This document shows, piece after piece, positions 41,571 to 51,233 of a stretch of 64,000 nt of DNA. Made by a program: the position numbers and the translations under genes. The notes beneath the pieces are model-generated. The model was not told the origin of the DNA and searched no databases. It was given only the letters and a program-made list of their open reading frames with translations. Position 1 is the stretch's first letter, and the number at the start of each line of letters is the position of its first letter. The stretch spans positions 186,001 to 250,000 of the forward strand of contig JAHDVF020000494.1 of the NCBI GenBank assembly GCA_022606425.2, given 5' to 3'. Source of the stretch: Lepidostoma basale (Eukaryota > Arthropoda > Insecta > Trichoptera > Lepidostomatidae).

Positions 41571-41801
41571 TTACATGATTTTGATTTTTGAAGGATTTTG
41601 GCGCGATCTTTTTGGTCTTGACTCACCTTTTGCACGGTATTCACTTGATTGGTCGGTTGTTTCCGAGTCGTATAGGTAGATCCAAGTCTCATCTCCATTT
41701 ATAATGCATTTCATCGTATCCCGATAGTCAGAAAGCATTTTTTTGTTGTTGATATATTTCATTTTTAACAATGTTAAAAAAATAATAATTACAAATAACA
41801 C
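41571..41801 (-). pseudogene. mariner transposase, catalytic-domain part
   Basis: MLSDYRDTMKCIINGDETWI gives the first catalytic aspartate (GDET). DQSSEYRAKGESRPKRSRQN follows, then a frame break before VFFDNRGVVHYEFLPPGQTV in sequence near 41500-41580. The second and third acidic residues fall in decayed sequence. Inactive. Confidence 0.82.
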
Positions 41802-41802
41802 A

Positions 41803-42246
41803 TTAAATAATATTGAACCAATAATCGTAGGTCCTCACCAAACAGAAGTACTTCTGTGCTTGGTGAGGGAGCATTGTTTCATAGACTTCAATGCGACGCT
41901 GTTTTTCCAAAAAAAATTTTTTTTTTGGCACCAAACGAGATTTCACTCTTTTCAGGTATAAAACGTCTTTCAAAATGGTCTGGACTGATCCAAATGAATT
42001 AACAGTATCAGCGAGGTCTCTAATTGTCAATTGATGATTTTTGAGTACCGAATCTTTGATTTCCTTGACGTGTTGTTCACTAGTTGATGTTGATGGTTGT
42101 CTTGGACGATTTTTGTCTTCAACGTCTTCTCTACCTTCTTTGAAATGTTTATACCACTTGTAAACATTTTTTTTGGGACATAACCTGTTCACCGAAGGCC
42201 TTTGCAACATTCTCAACGTTTCTGCAGGAGAAATTTCATTCCGCAA
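41803..42246 (-). pseudogene. mariner transposase, N-terminal part
   Basis: 147 codons starting at RNEISPAETLRMLQ. The helix-turn-helix region has KKNVYKWYKHFKEGREDVED and NRPRQPSTSTSEQHVKEIKD. The second HTH has LTIRDLADTVNSFGSVQTIL, then RVKSRLVPKK and EKQRRIEVYETML. The first methionine is probably internal, since family members start about 20 residues earlier. The frame ends in inserted sequence. Confidence 0.85.
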
Positions 42247-42414
42247 ACAAAATTCAATGCACTTCTTTGCTCAACGAAATCAGACATTGTAAAAATCGTT
42301 AAAATAACGTGTTTTTGTGACAGTACTACCAACCTGAAATTAACAATTCAACAGAATCGACGACCCCGCGTATTTTAAATTAAATGTTTTACCTTATTTT
42401 TTTATCACAAAGTA

Positions 42415-42744
42415 TATGACTGTCACAATTCACTATTATAATTATTTTTTTCCATATACATAAACACGTTTCGGGAATACGAATTTCCGACTCTAAGTTT
42501 CCTTTGTAATGTATAACTTTAAATTGGTGTTCGTAGTTTATAACTAATACTAAATTTAATAATATAAAGTTTGTGTCATGTTCCACATTTAATCCAATTC
42601 CTATAGTTTCCAAACACATATTAATCTAGGTTCACAGAGACTTGTTAACTTACAATTTGTAAACTTTTTGTTAGAAGACACCTGTACCAGCACCCTTGGA
42701 ACTAAATATATACGATGTAGATGTAATATTTTTTTGTGAATGTA
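42415..42744. other. Unassigned stretch
   Basis: AT-rich, nothing shared or coding noticed. Confidence 0.45.
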
Positions 42745-43405
42745 TACTTATACTTGTATACGAATACTGGATTTCACCCACGGTGGGTGATTAATTCATG
42801 AAATTTAATTGTATCTCAATAGAGACGAAGATGCAAACTGGAAACTGAATATGGTTGATCAAAGTGTTTACAGGACTTATGACCTGTCATTTGTTGGGTT
42901 AAGCGCACGCTTTATGTAATTACATTCTGGTCACTACATTCTGGTCTTACAGTTAATATTGTAATCATTCTGGTCAATTCTTTGGCATATAGATAGGAGT
43001 GACATCTCCAGGCGGCTTCTAACAATGCGCTAAGGCGATAGCCTTCACATTGTGTTAATAAAGTAGTTCTGCTAAATGCTAAAAATTAATCTCCATAGAT
43101 GGCGTTAGTGTGTGGATTATATAGATTAATCTTAAAAAGATTAACATATGTAATCAAAATCTACATAGATGGCGTATTGAAACTGACATGTGAAGATAAG
43201 CATAGATTTGTAACATATATACAACCTCTAAAAATTTGTCTTACATGGTCATAAAAAAATAGGTTGAATGGGGAATGTTGTAATTACATAAAGCGTGCGC
43301 TTAACCCAACCAATGACAGGTCATAAGTCCTGTAAACACCTTGATCAACCATATTCATTTTCCAGTTTGCATCTTCGTCTCTATTGAGATATAATTAAAT
43401 ATAGA
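42745..43405. repeat. J-family foldback, subfamily B, both inverted ends present
   Basis: Left arm 42797-42930 and right arm 43270-43400 are inverted (TTGTATCTCAATAGAGACGA; GTTTACAGGACTTATGACCT; AAGCGCACGCTTTATGTAAT). The interior has AGATGGCGTTAGTGT twice through a small internal duplication. It gives the clearest view of the full architecture. Confidence 0.82.
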
Positions 43406-43499
43406 TGTAATTTTATAGATACAATTGCTAGAGATGTATTTTTTCTTAAATTAAAAATTAAAACCAAGGATTTCAATACACGACATTGTAATTCAATTT

Positions 43500-43625
43500 A
43501 CAATCTTCAAGATGACCAGAAAATAGCTCATTATTATCAAGAAGGAACCTGGTCGTTTCCAGGCTTGAACTCAAGTCTTCTGGATCAGGAGTCAAGCATT
43601 ATATCCCCTAGACCACACCTGACTA
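43500..43625 (-). mobile_element. SINE2 copy (tRNA-Arg-like head)
   Basis: Minus strand: GTGGTCTAGGGGATATAATG (A box), then CTTGACTCCTGATCCAG (anticodon-arm text with CCT) and GAGTTCAAGCCTGG (B box), followed by AATGAGCTATTTTCTGGTC. It matches the plus-strand copy at 47400-47530. Not a functional tRNA: acceptor pairing and arm lengths are off. Confidence 0.72.
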
Positions 43626-43825
43626 ATTACATCTATAATAAGAACATATTTAATAATAACATATGTGATAATTACATTATTATAGATGTAATAACTATAG
43701 ATGTAATTACTCGGTTTCGGATCGTGTTCATGATTCAAGTCAAGTTTTTACTATCATCACACGAAGTAATAACTATTGAAATCATCTACAAATCACTCAC
43801 AATCAACAGACATTATTTTAATTAA

Positions 43826-43925
43826 AACTTATGAGAACGTCTGTTCTCTAAAAGTTTTATTGTATATATATTCTGGGAATGACACGTTTCGTCTTGCATG
43901 ATCACATGTTTTTTGACAGTCATCG
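43826..43925 (+). repeat. P-family foldback, partial
   Basis: TGAGAACGTCTGTTCTCTAA, AAGTTTTATTGTATATATAT, GGGAATGACACGTTTCGTC. Only one arm and part of the centre. Confidence 0.55.
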
Positions 43926-44009
43926 GAATGGTGTTTCCAGTTTTGATTGCTTGTTGGTCAAATTGCCAGGATCAGCCAGATCAGGAGCCAAGCGTTCTGT
44001 CCTAAATTG

Positions 44010-44150
44010 AACTTCTTCTTTTTCTTTTAGACCTTTGGTCTATTCCTGCAATCAGGCTGCTGGAATTTCTTGGGAGGTAGACTCCCAGCTATCCCTCCAT
44101 CTCTGTGACGGTCTTCCGGGGGGACGGTAGCCAGCAGGAATCTAATGCGC
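44010..44150 (-). mobile_element. LINE-G 3' fragment
   Basis: CTTCTTTTTCTTTTAGACC, CTTGGGAGGTAGACTCCCAG, CCCTCCATCTCTGTGACGG. Minus-strand reading gives SQRWRDSWESTSQEI-type text. A possible decayed SINE2 head (CAGATCAGGAGCCAAGCG) lies just before it at 43980. Confidence 0.6.
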
Positions 44151-44159
44151 CACAGTATG

Positions 44160-45170
44160 TGGAATTCTGGAGAAGTGGGATTCTGACTTTATTAAACATA
44201 TATCACTGATTATTTTATCTGCCGAACGATACTTTTATATATTCGTCAGAGCGATTACTGAAATTATTTCAGATTTCATTTAAAAATATGTGAAATTTTT
44301 ATTTTATTATTTGATATGATATTTTTTACTGTGAATATAAAGATGTTTACTTATTATTTTTAACCAGACTTTGCTGTAACGAGAAGGATGATTCTCTTGA
44401 ATAATTACAGTTCCCGGGGTTCTTAATTCCCCGTTGTTTTTTTAAGCAAGTCTGTAGAATTTGCATTAATTTTAAAGAAACCTTCCATTACAAAAACAGC
44501 GTAATGTTCATCCGAAGAACAGCGTAATCCAAAGTACATTCATACTAAAAATTGTAAGCGAGCGCTTAAAATGAGATTCAATATTTGCATAATTTTAATC
44601 AAAATTTATATTAAAATTACAGGGAGTTTATTAGTCCTTCAATATGAAAACAAAATATAAATATTTTTGTTTAGGAACACAGGTAAATATTTAACGTTTT
44701 GATTTATAGTCTCGTAATCTTATCTCAACATTCTTAAATTTACAAAATCAAAGAAAATATTTTTTAGAATGATGAATGATTTTAAAAACATTGTTTTTAC
44801 ACAGTACTTTTTGGTAATTTTCACAAACATGTTTCGGTAACAGACAGCCCTTTCTCGGTGTTTAACCTCCACAATACAAAGTAAAGGCGAATACAGAATA
44901 ATTTTGAAAATATATTAAAATCTTTAACTTTTTTTTCAAGATTTAAACAGAATTATTTTTAATTACTTTAATGCAGCCAAGTATACATATTTATTTATGA
45001 CAGTAGTGTACAATATATATTATAAAATATAACAAAGTTTAGACGACAATTGTCTCTCGAAACTGGAACTGTGGTTAATTGATTAGTTTTAATTTATTTT
45101 CAATATTTACAATGACTTCTTACAAGATATTTCCGTAACATAAATTCATAGAAACACAAAATATTTCATT
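44160..45170. other. Low-copy stretch with one loop motif
   Basis: Minus strand at 44825-44860 reads CACCGAGAAAGGGC and ACCGAAACATGTTTGTG, a motif variant as at 26070. The rest, including a GC-richer TTCCCGGGGTTC near 44411, is unassigned. Confidence 0.4.
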
Positions 45171-45176
45171 TCTTAA

Positions 45177-45480
45177 CCTTAAAATTGTATAAACAACGCT
45201 GTTTTTTATTCCACTTTATTTATAAAATATTTTTATAAAATAAAAATAAAATAACCTTGGAATTATATAAACAATATTTTTTTTATTCCACTTTATTTAT
45301 TGAATATTTTTATAAAATATCAAAAACACGACATTTTACATAGGTGACATCCACTCTAAATATAAATTTTGCCTATTCACCTACGAAACATGTCGTGTTT
45401 TAGAAATTTTTATTTTATAAAAATATTTAATAAATAATGTGAAACAAAAAACATCATTGTGTATTCAATTCCAAGGATAC
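45177..45480. repeat. Foldback with tandem left arm and hammerhead-like loop
   Basis: Left arm 45253-45345 pairs with right arm 45385-45477 (ACTTTATTTATTGAATATTT and its counterpart). The outer part is also duplicated directly at 45177-45240. The loop has CACGACAT...ATGTCGTG pairing, a TAGGTGA / TTCACCTA hairpin and CGAAACATGTCG. Confidence 0.75.
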
Positions 45481-45499
45481 AATGGAATTTCACAGTGTT

Positions 45500-45575
45500 A
45501 ACGCCTTCTTCTTCTTCTTCAAGTGCCCTGTCGGGTCCCCCAACGTTGGCGATCACCTCGGCGAACCTGTCCAAC
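45500..45575 (-). mobile_element. LINE-F-like 3' tip
   Basis: CTTCTTCTTCTTCAAGTGCC, GTCGGGTCCCCCAACGTTGG, CGATCACCTCGGCG. It resembles LINE-F ends but is distinct enough to be a sister lineage. Confidence 0.55.
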
Positions 45576-45589
45576 CGTAAAATGATTTA

Positions 45590-45770
45590 ATTTCTCGTTT
45601 CTTGTCGATGATGTAAACGTCCATTTTATTACGCTTTATAGAAGTTCTATCTTTCACATTTCTTTAGTATTATTATATGATATGTCATTAAAATTAAAGC
45701 TATCTATGACAAGGCTACAAGGCAAAACATGGCACTTCCATAAGATAGAAGTAAATTTTTATAATTGTAA
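45590..45770. repeat. P-family foldback, degenerate
   Basis: TGTAAACGTCCATTTTATTA and the opposing AAGATAGAAGTAAATTTTTA arms, with CAAGGCAAAACATGGCAC inside. Confidence 0.5.
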
Positions 45771-45779
45771 ATATTTAAT

Positions 45780-46300
45780 ATAAATATTCAATATTCGTTT
45801 ATATCTCTCGCTTATGTATTTATTTTTAATGACATTTGTTCCTTAATTAGGAGTACGTTTATTCTGTTCTGAGCACAGTATTTTTATTTCTTTAAGATAT
45901 ACCTTAAAAAAGTATTGATTTGTTTATGAACACCATGTTTTCCGTGTTCAATATGGCTTTACATGATTTTTTATTATGAAAAAATCATCCTTCACTCATT
46001 TTACCGTCATGTTGTATACTCGAGTGCCTTTATGTAAAGGAAATTTCATCTTGTCACCTTTCAGTAAAAATGGTTGCGTGGAAAAAATGATTTAAACCAC
46101 AGGTTCCAAAGTAGGTGATACCGTCCCCAATAGGCGCTCGAACCCTCTAGGGGGACCATAGTGGTTTCTGAACCATTTGAGGGGCGTTTGAGTAGTAATA
46201 TAGATTACATATATAATATTAAAAAATGAATTATTCACATGATTTTGCAATTCGATAATTGTTTAAACTTTAAAATATTCTTATTTCGAACTTGCTCGAT
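45780..46300. other. Unassigned stretch with a hAT-like end
   Basis: 46102-46200 begins CAGGTTCCAAAGTAGGTGAT and has CCCTCTAGGGGGACC, in the style of hAT MITE ends. No matching second end or duplication. The rest is AT-rich. Confidence 0.35.
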
Positions 46301-46972
46301 AGATTTTTGGTTCTGATTTTGAAAATTTGGTTTGGTTCATATGGTGCTCCCGTCAATTTGGAGATATTTCGTGTATAAGTGAATTGTTTTGGTCAATTTG
46401 AGGCTCTTTATGATAGTTATTTGTGCCAAAAAATACGTTTTTACTGTTTTGGTGTTAAAATTATATAAGTTTTTTAGTTTATAAAAATAATTTTGACAGG
46501 TGTAAAAATAAAATTTTCATTTGTTCCAATGACAATTTGAATAAATTCTTCAATAATATTTTAAAGTTCTTGCTGGTGTTGGATTGTTTTAAGTGCCTTA
46601 TTACAGTAAATAAAATAAAAACAGTGGATAACGTGGAATAAAAATTAAATAAACAAAAATGTCCGGATCGTCCAGCTGACGACAAGTGCACCATCTAAAA
46701 GAACATTATGTGTTAAATTATTTTTCTTTGTTATTTTATTTTATATCATTGTATTCCAGATAATTTGTTTTAGATTTATTATGTAGACGTTGAACGATCG
46801 AAGTGTGCGCGGGAGATGCCTGTTGGTGGCGATGAGGTTCGCAACCCATCACACCGCGTCTCTCGCGATGGCGAAAAGAGAAGGATGGAGTGCCGCATCG
46901 ATTAAAGTGTGGCAGTCCATTCTTTCTGCCTACCCTTTCGGGGAGACGGCGTGATGGTTAGTTAGTTTTTTA
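46300..46972 (+). mobile_element. LINE-tailed non-autonomous retroelement, longest copy
   Basis: About 670 bp. It runs from TTTTTGGTTCTGATTTTGAA through GGTTTGGTTCATATGGTGCT, CCGGATCGTCCAGCTGACG and GTGCACCATCTAAAAG. Next is the GC-rich core (GGTGGCGATGAGGTTCGCAA, CACACCGCGTCTCTCGCG), then the LINE-A 3' module and TTAG tail. It matches 53155-53848 in reverse for its full length. No ORF over 70 codons in the direction of the element. Confidence 0.8.
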
Positions 46973-46989
46973 TTTCGATAGATTTTTTC

Positions 46990-47370
46990 ATTCATTAAAA
47001 ATCTCCTCTTTTCCTCTCTCCTTCCTTATTGTAGACCTATGTGGTCTGTTCTCCAGAGTGTTGCTCCTCCTGTGAGGTAGATTCCCAGCTGTCTTTCTAT
47101 CTTTTAGGAGATCTTCCAATGCAATATAGAGGAGTCTGGTGGTATCCATTCTTTGAACATGACTGTACCAGTCCCTTTTTCACTGTCTCCTCTATCTTAT
47201 AATATCCTCAACCTCACATATCGTTCTTATTCTGGTGTTCCTCACGGGATCCCTTAGTGTCTTTTCTGCTATCGTCCTCAGTCTCTTCATTTCGGAAGTC
47301 TTCAAAACTTGTTTAGTCCTTAATGTGTCTGTCCTTGCTTCGACGCCATATGTTATATGTTATAAGACGG
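46990..47370 (-). mobile_element. LINE-G copy
   Basis: TAGACCTATGTGGTCTG, GAGGTAGATTCCCAGCTGTC, TGGTATCCATTCTTTGAACA, ATATCGTTCTTATTCTGGTG and CTTGCTTCGACGCCATATG follow LINE-G order. Minus reading gives GVEARTDTLRTK and RMKRLRTIAEKTLRDPVRN-like blocks. Broken frame. Confidence 0.72.
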
Positions 47371-47399
47371 TGAAAGTCTTCGAACAAAATTGACTTCGC

Positions 47400-47530
47400 G
47401 CTACCTCTGGTCTAGGGGATTGAACACTTGACTCCTGATCCAGGGGACTTATTTTCAAGCCTGGACCAGACCAGATTTAATATTCGTAACAATGAGCTAT
47501 TTCCTGCTCATATTGGAAATTTTATAACAA
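47400..47530 (+). mobile_element. SINE2 copy (tRNA-Arg-like head)
   Basis: CTCTGGTCTAGGGGATTGAA (A box), CTTGACTCCTGATCCAGGGG, TTTTCAAGCCTGGACCAG (B box region), then CAATGAGCTATTTCCTGCTC. Tail not well defined. Confidence 0.72.
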
Positions 47531-47639
47531 ATTCTAATATTACTATTTTAAATCCTTTGGTGTTAATCTTTTTGTAAATGTTGAGTATGTCCGACAGAAA
47601 CTTATATTTCTATGTAAAAATTGAGCATGTTTGTGTATA

Positions 47640-48038
47640 GATAAGTTAATATTAGGCAGTGTCATGCGGCCTTGCTGGGGGATGTTCGGCTTTTTGTCCC
47701 TGATAGATATCTCCAACAGCGATAGCATAGATTGTTTTACCTGCCGGCCGCCAGAACCAACCTGCCTCTGGTGACACCGGTGGGAAGAGCAGTTAATCTG
47801 CTGAACGCGGTCTCCTCCGAGATCGACGTCTTTTATATTCGTGAAAGTACGTTCAGAAGGCAAATACTCTTAATTCTGGAGAGTATCCTGTCTTCCTAAT
47901 GTTGAACCATCTCTCATGTGTTTCTGGTAGTATACTATACACAATATATTATTTTACCTGTTTTCAATAGATGGCTTAAAAATAAATTTTGTAATGTCTG
48001 TTGATGAAATCAACTGATTTGATTTGATTTGATGAGTT
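47640..48038 (+). mobile_element. LINE-K 3' end
   Basis: CCGGCCGCCAGAACCAACCT, TCTGGTGACACCGGTGGGAA, GAGATCGACGTCTTTTATAT, CAGAAGGCAAATACTCTTAA, and tail CTGATTTGATTTGATTTGAT. Frame shifted; encodes the ARTN, PVGRA and SSEID blocks in pieces. Confidence 0.82.
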
Positions 48039-48499
48039 GCTATGGAAAATATCAAACGGCCTGAACGCTGAAAACTTTGAATATGTGATCGTTACAGAAT
48101 TGATGGCATGTGGGTGGTGGCTCAAAAAAGTTTGAAAAGCATATGATTTATACGATATATGTATATAGGTAATGTGAATATGAGAACTTAGCATGTTATA
48201 AAGTCGTGTGATATTGTGCTAAATGGTAATAATACCTCTTGGAATACGTTTCTTTTTCACACTAACGCTTACGTTTGATACAAACGTGTATTGTCGGTAT
48301 TTTCAATTGCCTCTGAGTATATATTTTTTGTAATATACAGGTATACATGTACGAGTACTCGTATATATAAACTTTTTTCTGATGTATATTATTCGGAGCA
48401 CTTCAATGTAATTAAATTTGTATTTATTTATTTATTTACTTGAAATAGTGGACATGTTCATAACACATGTTCTAATTAAACCAATAAAAAAGTATTATA
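48039..48499. other. Unassigned stretch
   Basis: AT-rich with TATTTATTTATTTA at 48421. No shared repeats or coding. Confidence 0.45.
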
Positions 48500-48507
48500 A
48501 TCTACGT

Positions 48508-48901
48508 CAGTGATTCCCAAAATGGTTTATATAGACCCCCAGGGGTCTACGACAACTTGCAAGCGGTCTACGACAATTGTAAAAAAATGGGGGGTCCGTG
48601 AGTTGTAAATGGAGGTCCACAAGATGGTTCAACTAAATTGTAGCCGAATATTGAAACGCAAAACGAATATAGCAATCGTAGGCGACCTTTTATTTTTTTT
48701 GCTAAAAAAAAGGTCGCCAACGATTTCGGTCGTCCGATTTCCCAAATGAGTTTAAAAAAGGTTCACAACGAATTCCGGCTTTTTTGTTTCGGATTTTATT
48801 TTACACTGAAAAAAAAAAACATTTTAGGAAAGCAGGGGGTCTGCACAAAATAGAAGAAATCGGTAAAGGGCCTACGGGATAAAAAAGTTTGGGAACCTCT
48901 G
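48508..48901. mobile_element. hAT-type MITE with 8-bp target duplication
   Basis: Left CAGTGATTCCCAAAATGG and reversed right CAGAGGTTCCCAAACTTTTT. Flanks ATCTACGT (48500-48507) and ATCTACAT (48902-48909) differ at one base. 394 bp. Internal text AAGGTCGCCAACGATTTCGG and a GGCGACCTTTTATTTTTTTT inverted pair are reminiscent of the interior of 29500-29904. Confidence 0.9.
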
Positions 48902-49139
48902 ATCTACATAAAAATCAATATAAGGTTACGTTTAGTTTAAATGTTTATTTCATTATATTATTTTTTATATTCTGCACACTTTTGACATCCTACTGCATAT
49001 CTTCATACATTTTAAATCCTTTATACATAAGGGAATTCTGAGATTTGTTTTTTTTTCTGAATTGAAACCATAGTTTATTTTTCTAACTTGTTTCATATTG
49101 ATATTCATGCTGGTTACGTTTTATCTTCCTTAATTATTC

Positions 49140-49500
49140 TTGGGAGGTGTGTCCATTAACATTATTTATTCCTTAATTAGGGAAGTATAGTGGTGTCCAT
49201 TCTTTGAACATGACCGTAACAGTCCCTTCTTCGCTGTCGGCTCCATCTTATAATATACTTAACCTCACATATCTCTCTAATTCTAGTGTTCCTCACGCGA
49301 TCTCTCAGTTTTTTACCTGCTATCGTACTCAGTGTCTTCATCTGGGAAGTCCTCAAAACTTATTGGTCCTTACTGTGTCTGCCCTTGCTTCGACGCCATA
49401 TATGTTATTGGTCTTACGCATGCTTTATAGATTCTAATATTCCTCTTAATGACCATGTATTTGTTTTTCCATATAGATATGTAGAACTAGATGTTTATTT
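49140..49500 (-). mobile_element. LINE-G copy
   Basis: GTGGTGTCCATTCTTTGAAC, CTTCGCTGTCGGCTCCATC, CACGCGATCTCTCAGTTTTT and CCTTGCTTCGACGCCATATA parallel 46990-47370 and extend about 60 bp further 5'. Small deletion near the 3' end. Confidence 0.72.
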
Positions 49501-49504
49501 TTAA

Positions 49505-49745
49505 ATAGTCCAGTGTTTTGGCCGAAACACTATGGATACCTTAACATTTTAAACTGTTAAATTAAAGGACTTTGTTTTTTGTATCACAATTGTATTTTAT
49601 TTTACGCGACAGCTGTTTCATCAACCTATGTTGATATCATCAGGTGTTACAATAATATATCACATGTCAAATTTTCGTGATTTTTCGAATCTTTACGTTT
49701 ATTTGTTCCTATGTCAATTAGAATAATTTCTTTGGTTCATCGACG
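49505..49745 (-). repeat. HHR1-family element
   Basis: Minus strand: TTGACATAGGAACAAATAAA, ATTTGACATGTGATATATTA, TGTAACACCTGATGATATCA, ACATAGGTTGATGAAACAGC, TGTCGCG. The hairpin is ATCAAC/GTTGAT against GTCAAC/GTTGAC at 26939, a paired change. It ends with AGTGTTTCGGCCAAAACACT, itself palindromic. Confidence 0.8.
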
Positions 49746-49754
49746 ATTCCTGTT

Positions 49755-50215
49755 TATTTATAATCATCATCGGCTGTCCCTCGTGTCCGAGGAAGACTGT
49801 CCTTCACGGTTGTGGGTCCGCATGTGACTGAAGAGCCCGATCCTGGACCCACGTATTCTGGGGCATCTGGGGCAGGGGAAGGCGCCTGTAATGGAGCCGT
49901 CACCATCTCGCAGTGGTCTCTCCTTTCTCCTCCTCCTCTCAGCGGTGTCATCTCTGCGCTGTGCTTCAGAGTCTTGTGTGCCTTTATGTACTGCTGTTCT
50001 CCACCTAGGTCTGTCCTCTGCAGTCTTTTCCCAGCAATCACAGTCCATGCCAGTCTTTTATAGGTTTCCTTTAAGGGAGTCCCTAAAGCGCTTCCTCTGG
50101 CCACCGTGTGAGCGTTTTCCTTGGGTAAGCTGAGAGTACATAATTTTCCTTGGGAGTCTTGCCTCAGGCATTCTGACGACGTGTCCAGCTCAGCGCAGTT
50201 GTTTTTAGTTTTTGG
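49755..50215 (-). mobile_element. LINE-H C-terminal fragment with zinc-finger-like end
   Basis: Across two frames the minus strand encodes AGHVVRMPEARLPRKIMYSQ, LTQGKRSHGGQRKRFRDSLK, then (49767-50048) WEKTAEDRPRWRTAVHKG and FPCPRCPRIRGSRIGLFSHM with RTH. The last is a CxxC...HxxxH finger (C-P-R-C, H-M-R-T-H) seen at the end of some LINE ORF2 proteins. 3' tail GATGATTATAAATAA. Frameshifted once, so inactive. Confidence 0.82.
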
Positions 50216-50934
50216 ATTGGAGTTATTTGGATTGGTTTTTGGTTTTATTTATAATATATCCACAAGGAATTAATACTTGTGTATCGTCTACTTTTATTCA
50301 TAAATCGTTTACTTAAACCGTTTATTGGTATTTTTAATACAATTTTCGTGGGTATCGAGTTTATTGCCCGAAGCGTACGAGAGCGACAAATATGTATAGG
50401 TAAAAGTTTTCCTTTTAATTAAAATTCGGTTAGCTTAGTTGTTACACCTGCCGTTACAAGTTCAGGATTAAGCCAGAGTTTGAGATAAACACGGGATTAA
50501 CTTGCTCCTTAAAACTCTAAACTTTTGTGAGCCGTTATTCTTAGGGTTATATTCTCCTACTTTGTTACGTTTCAGATAATATATGTTCGCTTATATTCAG
50601 GTAAAATGCTTCGAGGCATGTTTGGTAATTTGCTAACCTTAAAACTTTGAAGCCGCGAGGGCGATTTATCCGAAAGCTTGCAAATTCAATATGCAATATC
50701 AAAAGATTTTTATTATTTTTTCCAAACGAATATAATATTTATCTTCGTTTTCCAGGGCAAATAACATATTTTTCTGATTAAGATGACGTGAATTTACTTT
50801 TCTGTACGTTTTTTGTTGATAAATTTTTTTCATTTTAAAACAGAAACAATTTTTTTAAATGTCTACATAAAAATAATATACGCAGCGTTATAATATAATA
50901 GTTGTGTTTTCAAATGTCAGGTATATAACTATAT
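50216..50934. other. Unassigned stretch
   Basis: Low-copy. 50590-50690 is more balanced (TTCGAGGCATGTTTGG, GAAGCCGCGAGGGCGATTTA). No gene or repeat recognised. Confidence 0.4.
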
Positions 50935-51232
50935 CAAACTAACTAAGTAACCATCACGCCGTCTCGCCGAAGGGGTAGTCAGAAAGAATGCATTGCCATC
51001 GTTTTCTTTCATGACATACTTCTCTCGTTCCTCAACATTAATACATCGTGTCATGCACTCACGTCAATTTTTCCGATTTCTCCACATGGTCGACATCCAA
51101 TATTTGATTTATTTGATCGTGCCACGTTTTTCTCGGTATTCCGCTATTTCTTTTATTAATTCTTTCCATGTGTCCAAACCATCTTTCATTTTTTTTCATA
51201 AAACTTTCATTCGCACTGCATTCACTTCTAAT
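50935..51232 (-). mobile_element. LINE-A fragment
   Basis: CTAACTAAGTAACCATCACG, GTCTCGCCGAAGGGGTAGTC, CATGGTCGACATCCAATATT, CGTGCCACGTTTTTCTCGG. A deletion of about 40 bp removes the VNDVNG region. It ends against the mariner at 51234. Confidence 0.78.
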
Positions 51233-51233
51233 A

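Larger units (their letters stand above)
41039..42412 (-). mobile_element. mariner-like element, near full length, broken
   Basis: Inverted ends GTGATAAAAAAAATAAGGTG (left) and GTGATAAAAAAATAAGGTAA (right, reversed) sit next to TA (41037-41038 and 42413-42414). Length 1374 bp is normal for mariner. The minus strand encodes a decayed transposase: HTH part at 41803-42246, catalytic part 41571-41801 with NGDETWIYLYD, then FLPPGQTVN and further text. An AT-rich segment of about 100 bp interrupts it near 41745-41870. Confidence 0.88.

Noticed and set aside
47405..47475. Possible tRNA-Arg gene
   Set aside because: The anticodon arm is tRNA-like but acceptor-stem pairing is missing, and the same text recurs at 43550-43620 with a SINE-like 3' part.
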